64,000 nucleotides of DNA from Gamsiella multidivaricata (lineage: Eukaryota; Mortierellomycota; Mortierellomycetes; Mortierellales; Mortierellaceae), in the NCBI RefSeq assembly GCF_025024155.1, contig NW_026251709.1, forward strand, positions 806,001-870,000, in the 5' to 3' direction. This document shows positions 22,325 through 34,409 of the stretch, piece after piece. The translations under genes were made by a program, and so were the position numbers. Each line of letters opens with the position of its first letter. The first letter of the stretch is position 1. The notes under the pieces are model-generated. The model searched no databases. It was not told the DNA's origin and worked only from the letters and a program-made list of their open reading frames with translations.

Positions 22325-24621
22325 ATGACCACTGGATACTACTCCGTCTCCCAAGTTGCGACCCATAACTCTGAGGTACGTTCATACATTACATCCACGT
22401 TCCTTCTTTTTACACGCGAAATGTCCTTATATGCCTTGCCTTGCTTTCATGTTCATTGTGCACACGATTTGCAAGCTGCTTCTTAATAACGCGACTTTCC
22501 TACGATCCTCTGTCACGTTCGTTTTCTACGCTAGAATGACTGCTGGGTCATTATTCACGACAAGGTGTACGACGTCTCGTCGTTCTTGAACGACCATCCT
22601 GGTGGAAAGGTAAACCTTCAATTACCCTTCACTGGATTTTTTTTTTCTTTTTATGATTCGGCGGAGTTGAGAACAAAGTTTTTTTTTGTGGAGATGTGGA
22701 TGAACAATACTTCGAGAGGAATGAGCATGGAGATTTGATGAGAAAAGACGAATGCAGGTGATCAAGTGAATGGTAAACTGATGCTGGCCCGACTCGTCTT
22801 CTCTCATGCGTGGTTGTTGCGACCGATAGAAAATCATCCTCAAGAACGCAGGCACGGATGCCACGAAGCAGTTCGATGCCTTCCACAACGCAGGTAAAGC
22901 GCCTCAGTCGCGAATTGCACATTGCAAGCAACGGTGTCATCATCATCATCCCTAGAATGAAAAACTATGATGTTTACTGGCGATGAGATTATGCTATTAG
23001 GTGTCCTTGAGAAATACGGCGCGCTCTGCATCGGAGCCATTGGTCAGGCACCCAAGCAAGGTGGTGCTGCTCCTGCTGCCGAGCCAGCTGCGGATGATGA
23101 TGATGAGATGCAGTTTGGTGACATGATTCCCTTTGGTGATCCATCCTGGTAAGCCCTACTGCTCACAAGAAGCGCATGCAAGATTCCTTTATCTATATTA
23201 CGCGTCATTAAAACTCGCCTATCATTTTTTTCATCTGCAGGTACCAGCAATGGGGAAGCCCGTACTACAACGAGTCCCACCGCCGCCTTCGTCGTGTCAT
23301 CCGAGCCTTTGTCGACAGGGAGATCATGCCCTTCGTGCACGAGTGGGATGAAGCCAAGCAAGTGCCCATGTCGCTCTTCAAGAAATGCGCCGACATGGGT
23401 ATCCTCCCCGCGATTGCCGGTAACGGCAAGCTGCCAGTCGACTACTTCGAGGTCGAGCAGACTGTGCTCTTCAAGGGCGGTGCAAGTGCGATCGTCAACC
23501 CTGCAGAATTTGATGCTTTCCACTCATTTATTATCGGAGACGAACTTGCGCGCTGCGGGTCTGGTGGTGTCCTCTGGGGTCTCTGTGGTGGATTGGGTAT
23601 TGGTCTTCCTCCAATTATCAACCACGGCTCAGAGGAGCTGAAGAGACGCATTGTGCCCGAGTGCTTGTCCGGTCGGAAGACCATCTGCTTGGCGATCACG
23701 GAGCCCTCAGCAGGATCGGATGTCGCCAACTTGACGACAGTCGCAAACGAGGCCAATGATGGATACATCGTCAACGGTGAGAAGAAGTGGATCACCAACG
23801 GCACATTTGCCGATTTCTTCACAGTCGCTGTGCGTACAGGAGGTGATGGCATGGGCGGAGTCTCTCTGCTGGTTGTGGAGCGTGCTATGAAGGGTGTCAG
23901 CACCCGCCAGATGAAGTGTTCAGGTGTATGGTCCTCCGGTACAGCATACATCAACTTTGAGGACGTCCTTGTCCCCAAGGCCAACCTTATCGGCAAGGAG
24001 AACCGCGGCTTCAAGTATATTGTCGATAACTTTAACCACGAGCGCATGGGTATCGTCGTCCAAGCCAACCGTCTGGCCCGTGTCTGCTTGGAGGAGGCTA
24101 TCAAGTACGGAAGCAAGCGCAAGACCTTTGGTGTCAAGCTTGTCAACCACCCTGTCCTCCGCAACAAGCTGGCGCACATGTCTCGTCAGATCGAGGCCAC
24201 GCATGCTTGGACTGAGAACGTCATCTACCAGACCATGACCATGCCCGAGGACTTGCAGATGATTAAGCTGGGTGGCCCCATCGCCCTGCTCAAGGCCCAG
24301 GCAACCCAGACGCTCGAATACTGTGCTCGCGAGGCATCTCAGATCTTTGGAGGACTGGCATACACTCGTGGCGGTCAGGGCGAGAAGGTCGAGCGCATCT
24401 ACCGCGAGGTCCGTGCCTACGCTATCCCTGGAGGTTCTGAGGAGATCATGTTGGATCTTGGAATGAGACAGAGCATGAAGGTAAGCAACGATATGTTTCT
24501 TGAGATAGAGATCCTGGTGCAGTAGCTGTTGCTGCAGGGTTCTGGATGGTCATTAACACTTCCTATTTCATTACGATACCATGTTTAGGTTGCCAGCATG
24601 ATGTATGGTGCTAAGCTGTGA
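22325..24621 (+). CDS. Cytochrome b5 / acyl-CoA dehydrogenase fusion with C-terminal AKL
   Basis: Six exons (22325-22375, 22535-22609, 22830-22893, 23001-23148, 23241-24480, 24589-24621), all GT-AG, join into 536 codons. Residues 1-90 form a cytochrome b5 domain with axial histidines at His38 in HPGG and His61 in FHNAG. An Ala/Pro linker and acidic patch (ADDDDEM) lead into a complete acyl-CoA dehydrogenase of about 400 residues, with [21 protein letters not shown] and [11 protein letters not shown]. The medium-chain-type catalytic Glu position reads IPGGSEEI, without Glu there. A Glu in FNHERMGI (about residue 380) sits where isovaleryl- and long-chain-type enzymes carry their base. The last exon adds only 10 residues and ends AKL, a PTS1-like peroxisomal signal. 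Inferred role: acyl-CoA oxidation in peroxisomes, with electrons possibly passing through the attached haem domain. Substrate unknown. Confidence 0.9.
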
Positions 24622-24742
24622 TTACATCGATACATTTTTTAGAGGTTTCAAATTCTCAATAAAACACTGCTAAAACGAACACTTCATCGCCGGCAATTTG
24701 GGCGAAGCATTGTTAATGATATTTTTGTTTATTATGATACAT

Positions 24743-27003
24743 CTACACCAGCATCTTGGACATATAAGGACCTGCAGCACAAACACAGAATAAAAGAGAA
24801 TGGTTAGCATTATATAGTACACCCCCACACTGCATTTGTTTCCCAAAGGAGTGGTCCAACTCACCATCGAGAACGTAGCCCAGCTTAGCATAGTAATTCC
24901 TGACACCGACACCACTGATAACGCTCAGCTTGACACTTCCATGCTCCTCCCTCGCAATCCTCTCCGCCTCTTCCATCAGCAGCGTACCGTATCCCTGGTG
25001 CTGAAACTTGGAAGGGTCTCTCGAGTGCACAGGGACCACAGATCCGTATACATGCAGCTCACGAACAATGGAGGTCGGACCAGCCTTTGTCAACTCTGGT
25101 CGGAACGCCAAAGGTGAGCACTTGCGCAATCTTAACAGCCCGATCAAAATATCCTGTTCCGGATCCTCATAGCTCAAAAAGGTCTCCCATCCCCCGTTCG
25201 CTGTGTAATCCCTTCGGATCAGTTCGACCTGGTCTGGCTTGACCTTGTTGTGAATATCAACAATTCCGACCTCGCGCGTTCGGACATCCCTGCACTCTGT
25301 CCCCAGATCCTTCATCCTCTGCAGTGCCAACTCTCTCAAGTTTCCATGCTCAACTCCAGATGTGACCAAGGGCATGGGAATATCGCGCTGGACTCTGTAG
25401 ACACGAGTCCATGGTGGAACCAGAGCCAGAATCCTCGCCACAAGGTCAACAAGGGCGTTGGGTGTGTAGTTCTTGTAACGTCCTGTTCTCCAGAGCTCAT
25501 AGAGTCCAGTTCCACGAATGACCAATGTGGGGTAGAGCTTCAATCCGTCGGACCGGAAAGCCGGGTTCTCAAAGTACTCCTTGAACTGATCCATATCGCG
25601 CTCCATACCAACGTTAGGCAGATCGGGCATCATGTGTGCCACCACCTTGAATCCAGCGTCCTTGGCCAGCTGGAAGGATTCTGTAACGGCCTTCACAGTG
25701 TGTCCTCGATTTGTGTCACGGGCCACATCTTCGTATACACTCTGAACTCCGATTTCCAATCTTGTGCATCCATATCGCAACATTTGACTATGCGTCCATA
25801 GGAAAAGGAAAATGGATGTTAGGCGCTTGTTTGAAGGCATGGATGATCATGAAAATGTGGTTGATCTTCCAGCATATCCTTGTCGCTCTACCTCAGATGT
25901 GGCTTTAGACAGTAGTCAGGACGAGTTTCAATAGTGATTCCAATGCACTTGTTCGGACTGACTTCAGACATCCTGACGGCCTCATCAACATCGTTACTGG
26001 AGTGACCCGAGAGAGAGTCGTGCAGATTGCTGATGAACCAGTCCCTGTAATCCTCAGGCAGCGACATAAATGTCCCTCCCATGACAATATATTCGACCTT
26101 GTCCACGCTGTGTCCAAGCGACTTGAGCTGATCCTGTCGACCTCTTGACTGCTCAAATGGATTGTAGCGAGCTCTGATAGCGCGCATGCTGGTTGGCTCG
26201 TATCCCGTGTACGACTGTGTGGAGTATTCGAAATCGGAGTCCGGACCTCCAGGGCAGTACCTATTAATCGAGAGATGTGTGTCCATGGTAAGAACTTCAA
26301 CGTTGTAATGCCTCCTTCTGCTTCTGTTCTTTTGTCGTTGAGAACCGAGCAATCCACCTACACACAAATGTTTCCTGTCATGGCAATATGTGGGCATCGA
26401 TGGGGCTTGCACATCACAGCGACAACAGCAATCTAGGAAAAAAACCAAAGCAGTTATAGTAATGGGTTGAGTACTAGTGTCCTTTTCATTTTATGATGCA
26501 GCATATGACAGGAGTAGATATGCCTAGAAAGCAACTTACTCCGGAGGCAGTACGAACGGGCTTGGCCTTTAAATTGGGTAGCAAAACTGCCTTGTATTGC
26601 TCGGGAATGGCAGCGATGATATCCACTAGCTTGGGCTGGTTCTGTGCCTTGTGCTTGCGTGAGTAGCGCTGCTTCAGTCCGTTCAAGTTGATGTCCTTGC
26701 CAGCCTCATGCGCCTGAATCAGTTCGGCCACGATCTCGCTGCAGACCTTGATCATGATCTCGGCCTGCGAAGAGTGGTAATGAGAATCGCCACCGTTAGT
26801 GCATGTGCAATTCCTGCTAGTTGTGAGACATGTCGATGCTACTGCGGTGATTGCTGTACCTGCGAAGGGCCTATCGAGGAGAAGGAGAGAGAGAGAATAA
26901 GAGCAAGCGTGAGAGCTTTGCCCGAGCCTTGGTTTGCCTCAAGTTGGTCAAACTATGCAAGACATGGGGGATGTTCGTACCCTTCTTCTTGATGGTCGAC
27001 ATC
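24743..27003 (-). CDS. ELP3: Elongator complex catalytic subunit Elp3
   Basis: Coding exons 26764-26540, 26432-26362, 26260-25892, 25787-24865 and 24771-24743 join cleanly with GT-AG introns to 538 residues of highly conserved Elp3. Order: N-terminal [12 protein letters not shown] region, [10 protein letters not shown], the radical-SAM iron-sulfur cysteines ([19 protein letters not shown]), [26 protein letters not shown], then the C-terminal GNAT acetyltransferase with [18 protein letters not shown] and the PYMSKML tail. Elp3 makes the carboxymethyl group of wobble uridine (cm5U) in cytosolic tRNAs. The initiator exon is uncertain. The exon starting at 26764 is in frame before Met26755, and a plausible first exon begins at ATG 27003 (MSTIKKK), but its donor giving the right phase is weak. 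The 3' end is just downstream of the ACAD gene, convergent with it. It faces CCA1 across 331 bp. Confidence 0.93.
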
Positions 27004-27334
27004 TCTGGCAAATACGAATATGATTCCAACGAGTTGTTTGTGCTTAAGTGTGTGCGACTTGACTTGATCAGGAGGATCAGCGGCTCGGTGCTGTTGAAGT
27101 CAATGCCGAGAGGGAGAGAGAGGTTGAACGAAGAAAAGGTCAGAATGTGGCTTGTATTATTGGTCCTCCAAATCAATGCGGTGTGGGGGCAAAGTCGCTC
27201 CCCTCCCCCGCCAACAGCCTCACCCGCGTGCACCATCAGTACCGCGTCAACGTTGACTCATACGGACGACCTGCGGCTGCAGACTACGGCATCCAATCTC
27301 ACTAAAAAATAAACCGGCGGGAGCCTAGCGATTC
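27004..27334. promoter_or_regulatory. Divergent promoter region between ELP3 and CCA1
   Basis: 331 bp separate the putative start codons of two genes transcribed apart. No TATA box was seen. A shared promoter for two tRNA-modification/maturation genes is plausible but inferred from arrangement only. Confidence 0.5.
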
Positions 27335-29797
27335 ATGCCTTTAACAAAGGTCTCATTCCTCGTCGTTCGTTCTGCTGCTCAATACATCCGGCCCTATCCA
27401 CTTCAACACGGCCTCACCATCCCACGCTCAGCCGTCAGAGGATATCATCGCCATATCATCCGTTCATCGCCAACGCGCCGAGTATCTGATTTGACCTGCG
27501 CCGCAGAAGTCCCTTTCACGAGAAATATGTCCACCATGGGTTCGGGCGGATCAATTTTACAAGGCACCAGTGCTACAAACGTGCCACGTCCGTTGGAGAT
27601 TCGGTTGACAGACCAGGAGGCCGAAATCTGCAAAGCCTTGGACAGTGTCGCCAGAAAACATGAGGAGCAGGGGGGCAAGAAGGTGCAGCTCCGAATCGCA
27701 GGTGGTTGGGTTCGCGACAAGGTATGCTGGGTTCATGATACGAAGCAAGGTTCACGGCGGCAGAGTACCATTGGTCAAACACATCTTTTTATTATGGTTG
27801 CATCTAATAGCTGCTGGGACTCTCCTGCCACGACCTGGATATCGGAATCGACACTATGATGGGCTACGACTTTGCATTACTGGTCAACGAATACATGGAA
27901 TCCCTAGGTCATGGGAAACGCACAATTGCCAAGATTGCCACCAATCCTGAAAAGTCAAAGCACCTGGAGACTGCGACTATGGTTGTACTCGGAATGCCAT
28001 TGGATTTTGTGAACTTACGCTCCGAGGTCTATGATGATGCTAGCCGTATCCCCACTGGAATTGTAAGTTAAGGCTGGGGGGAGAGGGGGGGAGGTGAATG
28101 GTTTTTTTTGCTGACGGTAGATCCAACACTATGCTTGAGGCTAATATCATTACCTTTTGTTAGACCTTTGGGACGCCTTCCGAGGACGCATATCGACGCG
28201 ACATTACCATCAACGCGCTGTTTTACAACATTCACACACACACTGTCGAGGATTTTACTGGAAAGGGTCTAGAAGACCTGAAGAACGGACTCATCAGAAC
28301 CCCTCTGGAGGCATTTGAGACATTTTGGCAGGATCCCCTTCGAGTCATGCGGTGCATTCGATTTGCGTCCAGGTTCCAGTTCCGGATCGCTGAGGATGCC
28401 AAGCAAGCGATTCTCGATGCGCGGATCAAACATGCGCTGAGGACAAAGATTTCCAAGGAACGAATAGGCGCGGAGCTGGACAAGATGATCGACGATGGAG
28501 CCGGCCGAAGCACAGCTATCCAGCTGCTGCATGAGCTTGATCTGTATGATGTTGTTTTTGCCCCCCCTGAAGTCGATGGCAACCCAAAGGGTACTACAGC
28601 AGTGAATGGAGAGATCAGGGATATCGAGGACGCCTTCAAATTGGTGTGGATTATGGAGTGGCTACTCAAGATCAACCCTGCCCCTGCCAGCCAGGATGAC
28701 CTTGAGGGACGGATTTTCCAGGCTGAGATCGATCATGGACTGGAAGCACTGTTGTCACGGACGCGTGGATCACCGTTCACTTCTCATTTGTATCCTGTCA
28801 TCACCACAGCACCTACGCCAAACATTGCACAAATTGTTCCAAAGGACGAACCATTCCCCGAAAAACTCGGCACGCGCAATCTGATCTTGTCAGGAATGTT
28901 GTACCCGTACCGCAACATGTCGGCCACTGTCAACAAGAAGAGCATGCCAGCGGGATCGTGGATCCTTCGCTACGCTCTCAAGGGCAGGAATCTGGATATC
29001 GAAAATGTCACCAAGTTGATGGAGAGTCTGGAAGCTGTGAAGAGTATTGTGAACACCGTCACACAAAATCCAGCTGTGGATGAGAAAAGTATTGAGGCGG
29101 AGCGAGCGAATATGGGCATGGTTATTAGGGAGATTGCATCTTCTTCTGTCCTTGGAAAGAAGTGGCCTTGCGCCTTCTTGTTAGCCATGGGAGTGGATCT
29201 ACTTCCAATGTACAAGTCATTACGGAAAGGAATCCTAGGCAAGTGAAAAAAAAAAAAAAGCTGTGTTGCACGCGACTTTTCTTTTTTTTTTTTTGGGCAG
29301 CAATTACCCTTTTCCTATTGTTTGAATTAAATTGAATTGGCTGCATGAGACATCTAACTTTGCACGCCACGTTTTTTTTTATTTTCGTCCCGCCATAGAT
29401 GGTGATGCCAAGGCACAGATTGCAAAGTACAATGCCTTCCTCTCCAGAGCTGAATCATACCAAATCGAGCATTGCTTTGCATGGAAGTACCTGGTGGATG
29501 TAAGTCAAGTCGGAAAAAAGGATACGGTGCTCATCCATAATGCTGCAGGGGATAGCCACGTTTTTCGGATGCCTATATGGATGTGGGCCCTTACCCTTAT
29601 TCTAATGCCCATACTTATTGTTACAAATTATGAACCTGCATTAGGGCAAAGAATTGACCCAATTGCTCAAGATCAAGCCTGGTCCTAAGGTCAATGATCT
29701 TCTCCGTCATGTCATGATCTGGCAACTTATGCACCCACGGTCCTCAAAGGAGGAATGCCAGAAGTGGATCCTCGAGCACTCAGAGCAATTTGCATAG
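27335..29797 (+). CDS. CCA1: tRNA nucleotidyltransferase (CCA-adding enzyme)
   Basis: Five exons (27335-27721, 27811-28062, 28164-29238, 29399-29499, 29645-29797) give 655 residues. Class II nucleotidyltransferase motifs appear in order: RIAGGWVRDK(LLG), the metal-binding HDLDIGID, the RRD box YRRDITINALFYN, DPLRVMRCIRFASRFQF and the nucleotide-selecting ERIGAELDKM. The enzyme adds or repairs the 3' CCA of tRNAs without a template. The first ATG begins an Arg/Ser-rich, acid-free presequence fitting mitochondrial import, and a second in-frame Met lies about 65 codons later (MSTMGSGGS). This layout fits the yeast strategy of making organellar and cytosolic forms from alternative starts. Intron 3 uses a GC donor (AG then GCAAGT) and is the only phase that restores the frame. 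ELP3 is the divergent neighbour. Confidence 0.92.
29239..29398 (+). other. GC-AG intron in CCA1
   Basis: The donor reads CTAG followed by GCAAGT, the consensus for GC donors, and the acceptor is CCATAG. Joining gives ILDGDAKAQI, continuing the family alignment. The only nearby GT (at 29243) gives the wrong phase. Confidence 0.75.
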
Positions 29798-30493
29798 AAA
29801 AACCTCATTCCTGCAAAATAAAAAAAAAAAGGAGGATATGCAAAAAAGCCAAAATATGAACGCGCATTGAAGAGGATGGCGGGTAACTGGATTTCCTCTT
29901 TCGGATAGTAGCGAGAGGCTAGATTATCGACCTGTGGGTCTTAATGCAGCCTCGTCGTGGCCGGCGGCCGTTAGGCCTCGTACTATCGTCATAGCCGGCT
30001 CTCAGTGACCCAATGTATCTGGCACATAGCACTATGCCGCTGGCGCAAGGAGCACCTCAAACCGGACCCAAACAGGTACAGTAACAAGAAGAGAACAACA
30101 TGGTGCTAAAATTAAAGACAATGAGAAGAAATGAAGCGTTACCCGACTCTGGTTCTGAGGATAGGTGTCGCAGTTTGGGACTCAAACAAAAAGACAACTG
30201 GTGGTACGAGGTGGTCCAAGCTGTTGGTGCAATTGCTACATCGCCATTCAGACTCATGGCAGAAACAAAACCCCTTTTTTTCGTATTCTCTCCTGCCTGA
30301 ATTCTCTTGTGGAATTTGGAGTTCCAGGGACGGAAGTCGCTTATGCAAAAAAACGGATGCGGTACCCGAGTATAAAAGCGGTGGTCAGGAAATGAAGAGG
30401 AATGCTTTTCGAGATAGGTTTTTGGTCCTTCCCTTATGTTGCCCTCTCCAGTTCATGTATCCCTTTTTGTGTAGATTTTCTTTCTCCAGTACT

Positions 30494-30525
30494 GGCACCA
30501 GCACCAGCACCAGCACCAGCACTAG
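30494..30525. repeat. Simple repeat (GCACCA)n
   Basis: About five units of GCACCA in a row, ending GCACTAG. Confidence 0.85.
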
Positions 30526-30594
30526 TACCATCTTCAACTATAACTACACTTTTTCAGATTCCACCACGAGTCTGGTTTACAATACATATACGCA

Positions 30595-30618
30595 TACACA
30601 CAGACACACACACACACA
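30595..30618. repeat. CA-rich microsatellite
   Basis: Mostly ACACAC units with a single G interruption, a typical dinucleotide microsatellite. Confidence 0.85.
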
Positions 30619-30802
30619 GCTTTCCAATCTATCCAACTCCAGTACCGAGCACGCGTCCCTCTCCCCTAGTTAATTTATTCATTGCAGCCCACTCAGTGGG
30701 CACCTTTTTTCATATCACACTGTTATGTACCAGGCAATCGACACCTCATCACCAGCGCTGGAAAATATTCTCACATTGACTCGTACATCTCAACTCTCAA
30801 TC

Positions 30803-33385
30803 ATGCTCCGCCGAGACTCTCGCCCCGAGATGACGCTTGTCTCTCCAGTCTCCCTCTTTTGTCATACCAGCAATACATCCACAGATTTAAATGCGTTCAA
30901 CGACGCCTACAAACCGCCCACTCGCTCTGTTTCCAAAACTCTTCGACGCAAAACCAACGCAACCGACATCGTGCACCAGTTCTTTAGAAGCTTCTCTTCT
31001 GTGGACCCTGTTTCCGAGTCGAGCATGGTTGCCTCCTATTCCAGTGCTAAACTCGCTCCACCTGTTTCACATGTGGTTGTCGAGGCAGTCGAGGTCCGTG
31101 CAGGTCCGTGCCACTGGTTCACAATCCGGGTCCATCCATGTCCCATAGTCATCCCTGGAAGTGATGCCGCGCCGATTCCTCGGAGGTCATATTGTGTCTA
31201 TAGGCAATATGAAGACATTGCCGACTTTGCCGCCCGTTTAGAGGGAGAAGCCTCGCTGAAGCGGTCTAGTCAGGCTGGTCCCCAGCACATGGTAAAGAAA
31301 TTTTAATGCCACCAATTACTGTGCGTTCTTGATTCGCGGACCATCTGTCATGCTCACGTTCATAAGAAGTTCCTCTCATTTAATCAGCCTAGCCTACCCA
31401 AACTGAGTCCGCGAGACAAGTCCATGGTACACTCTCGCAAGAAGCCACGACGTCCCCATACTGTCTTTGATGCGGATAGTTTAGACCTCAGGGTGGACGT
31501 CTCCAACTACTTCCAAGAGCTCTTTGCTTCGGATGAATCAACTGGTCGATGCCGCCTCGCCGCCGAGTTTTTTGGGATCTGGAAAACCGACCTCGAGGCC
31601 CATCTGAGCCAAGACGATCAAGACCCTCTGGCTCTCCAAACTGTTGGTCCTCAACCACCACCATCAAAACTACCTGCCACCGTTGTGAGGTCGGTCGCCC
31701 TCCCCATCGCATTTAGATATGGTAGCGACACTTCCTCCGTGACCACACCCTCGACGATGTTCTCGTCCCCAACCTCATCGAGTTCTTGCTCTTCGATATC
31801 GATCTCGCCAACACTCTCGCCGAGTAAAGTCAGAATCGGATCGGACTTTCCCTGGGACACCAAATTGTTCAGTCAATTGGCCGAGTTGGCGCCACCAAGC
31901 ACTTTCTCTCTGTACGCTTCTTCCTTGGGTTCCTCATACCACGCCGATGTCGATGACGATGACGACGAAGACAACGATGAGGATTACAGCGATGAAGATG
32001 ATAACGATGAAGACGACAACTGCGACGATGGCAACGACGATGAAAGCTATGGCACTGACACCGATGAATCGATCTCAGATTCGAGTACCGGGTGTGAAGA
32101 AGAGGCAAATGCTCTGAGCATGATTCCTCCTTTGCGTACGCTCAAGAAAATGATCTCCTTCCAGAACCTAAGGAAGCACTTCCGAGGAGAAAATGATCTA
32201 TCCCCACTGCGCTCGGGAGCATCTACATCGTCAGAGCCACTTAAATCACTCCAATCCTCGCAATCGCTTAGCAAAGTACCATCACGCGATAAGACCTCAA
32301 AGAGGAAAAGGCACGTTGAACAAGTGGCGCCATATTCCAGAGCTATCCTGTCTGATGTCTTCCCATCCGAGTCGGACCTTCCTCAAGTATCTCAAGTAAC
32401 CAGGTCTAGAGAGCCTCCCACTACACCCATTCTTGGGCCCGTGGCCACCGCGTCCTTGACATCCGGGAAAGAGTATCTGGCGACCTCTCCATTATCCATT
32501 AGTCCGGTCTTAACAGCAGGAAGTCGATCCGAGATGAAGCGCAGCGAAAAGAACCTGTCTCATTATTCCTCAAGCAAAGCTTCGACCCTAGATGACCAAG
32601 TCTTTTCAAGTACCGTCCCATCAAAATCGCCTCGAAAGTCCCCGAGCGGCGAAGCTGAAGCTGAAGGTATACATGAGCGTAAGAGCACCCTTCAAAGTCC
32701 GTATCCTAGAGCATCGGCTGCGCGATGGAGAGGCCAGCGAGAGCGATCAGCGTCGGACGGGGTCTACCCAGACTTACCTATCAGCGCCAACTTCAAACGC
32801 GGGCTTCACGGACCACTCGCGCAAAGCACCAAGGCCCAGTATTGTTCTGCTCCAATCGATGCCATCCCTCCGTCTTCATCCCATAGATTGGAAGCCCCAC
32901 CCCGAATCACGAGCCCACTACTGAACAAGCGAATTTCCGGCAGTGTCCTACGCCGCGACAAGAGTCACAGCAGCAATGCGCGACGAAAGCAACGCGTTGA
33001 TTCAGATGTGGACCAAGAAGGGTACTGTTCGCGAGGACAGGAAAGCGATCGCGGCATCATCAGCTCTGCCTCCAGCAGCGCTGGATTATTCCCCACACGC
33101 GACCCTTCTGCGTTCGTGGCGACGTTCAAGATCATTGTGGACGCGGAGAGGATTGTCGCACTGCAGATACAGGAGCAGGAGGAGGATTTCTTGCTGAGTG
33201 TCCCGGATTTGCGGTTGAGGGTGCAGAAGAAGTTTGAGAAGATGGACATGCCATTGCCGAGCGAGTTTGAGCTGGTGTGGACGCCGTGGCATGGGAATAT
33301 GGTGACGTTGAAGAATGATGAGGAGCTGAGGAAGGCGCTCGAGTCGTCGGTGAACCAGAAGGTCACCCTGAGATGTATTTGTTAG
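30803..33385 (+). CDS. PX and PB1 domain scaffold protein (Bem1-like without SH3 domains)
   Basis: Two exons (30803-31291, 31388-33385) give about 828 residues from the ATG at 30803; in-frame Met codons at 30725 and 30830 are alternatives. Residues about 90-210 resemble a PX (phosphoinositide-binding) domain: WFTIRVHP, YCVYRQYEDIADF, then LPKLSPRD across the splice and a final YFQELF helix. A long low-complexity middle includes a very acidic run near residue 350 and many Ser/Pro-rich stretches with basic patches. The last ~90 residues form a PB1 domain (TFKIIVDAERIVAL, the acidic loop, LVWTPWHGNMVTLKNDEELRKAL). PX plus C-terminal PB1 is the layout of Bem1/Scd2 polarity scaffolds that bind Cdc24, but the two N-terminal SH3 domains are missing. 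A role in polarity or NADPH-oxidase assembly is therefore an inference. Confidence 0.8.
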
Positions 33386-34409
33386 ATAACCCCATATATC
33401 CATAACGCCTAATGCTTAATGCTTAATGACTAATGACTAATGCCCAGAACTAGACTAATGACCCTGTAAATAAATAATAAATTATACACTTGATGCACGA
33501 TCCATCAGGACGAATCCTTAATAAGCACGGCCAGCCAAAAAGAGTAGAAAAAGCCTGCTGAACAGTTGCGTGCAAAAGCGGGTACGAGCGATGCGGATGC
33601 CCTTCATGGTGTACATTCTAGCAAAGCCTAGCATTCGAAGGCACCTGATGGTGTTTGTTGCATCCAGTGCGGTATCCATCCTTCCACCCAGAAAACCGAT
33701 CGCCCGCATCCTACCATTTTCCACCATGTTCGCCTTTTGGCCTTTTGGTTATCCTCACGAACGCAAAAACACCACCATGATATCCCTTAAACCTTTTTCT
33801 CGCACGGACTTTCTTGGTACTGTAGTGTACTATAACCTCGAAAAAAACCAACGACAACCACCACCGTTGCTTTGGACGCGTTATGATTGCGTTTTGCGTA
33901 TCTTTCTCTACACTCCGCCAACGAGAATCACATGCTTGGTGTGCATGCATGCTTGCCTCTCATATCGGTGTCTACTCCTTCTTTCCGCACGCGTCGTCTT
34001 CACAGGTAATTTTATGCAACCTCAGGATCGCGAATCATCGTCACGTATCTGACCAATCGCCATCGCAAACAATCGAACCCGCACTTATCTGCTTCGTACC
34101 TACTATAATCCTATATCATCTCTGGATTACCGTAAAATGTACTATGGGATTTTACACGGGTCTTTGGGCTTAGATGTTGCATAGTAGACCTGTGTCCTCA
34201 TGCAATAAAACGGGCCCGATTAGTGTTGCTGGGCACCAGCACTCGAAGCTGGCCTATTCTGCTCTGAATGAAAAGCATATTGTATTGGGAGGAATTTCAA
34301 ATGATAAAATCGCACTGATATTCGATGGGTGTAATCGGCGCGCTTTGTCCTCACCTTTTCTTCATCCAAGCCAACTTCCTCAAGGACACTCTTTTTCCTC
34401 TACGCACAA
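33386..34409. other. Intergenic region, no gene recognised
   Basis: Contains the 3' end of the PX-PB1 gene with a short tandem repeat of TAATGCT/TAATGAC units at 33410-33442, then about 950 bp of short ORFs without motifs. Confidence 0.5.

Larger units (their letters stand above)
29798..30802. other. Intergenic region, no gene recognised
   Basis: About 1 kb with overlapping short ORFs on both strands and no motif. It contains two simple repeats (30494-30525 and 30595-30618) and a pyrimidine-rich leader before the PX-PB1 gene. Confidence 0.5.
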
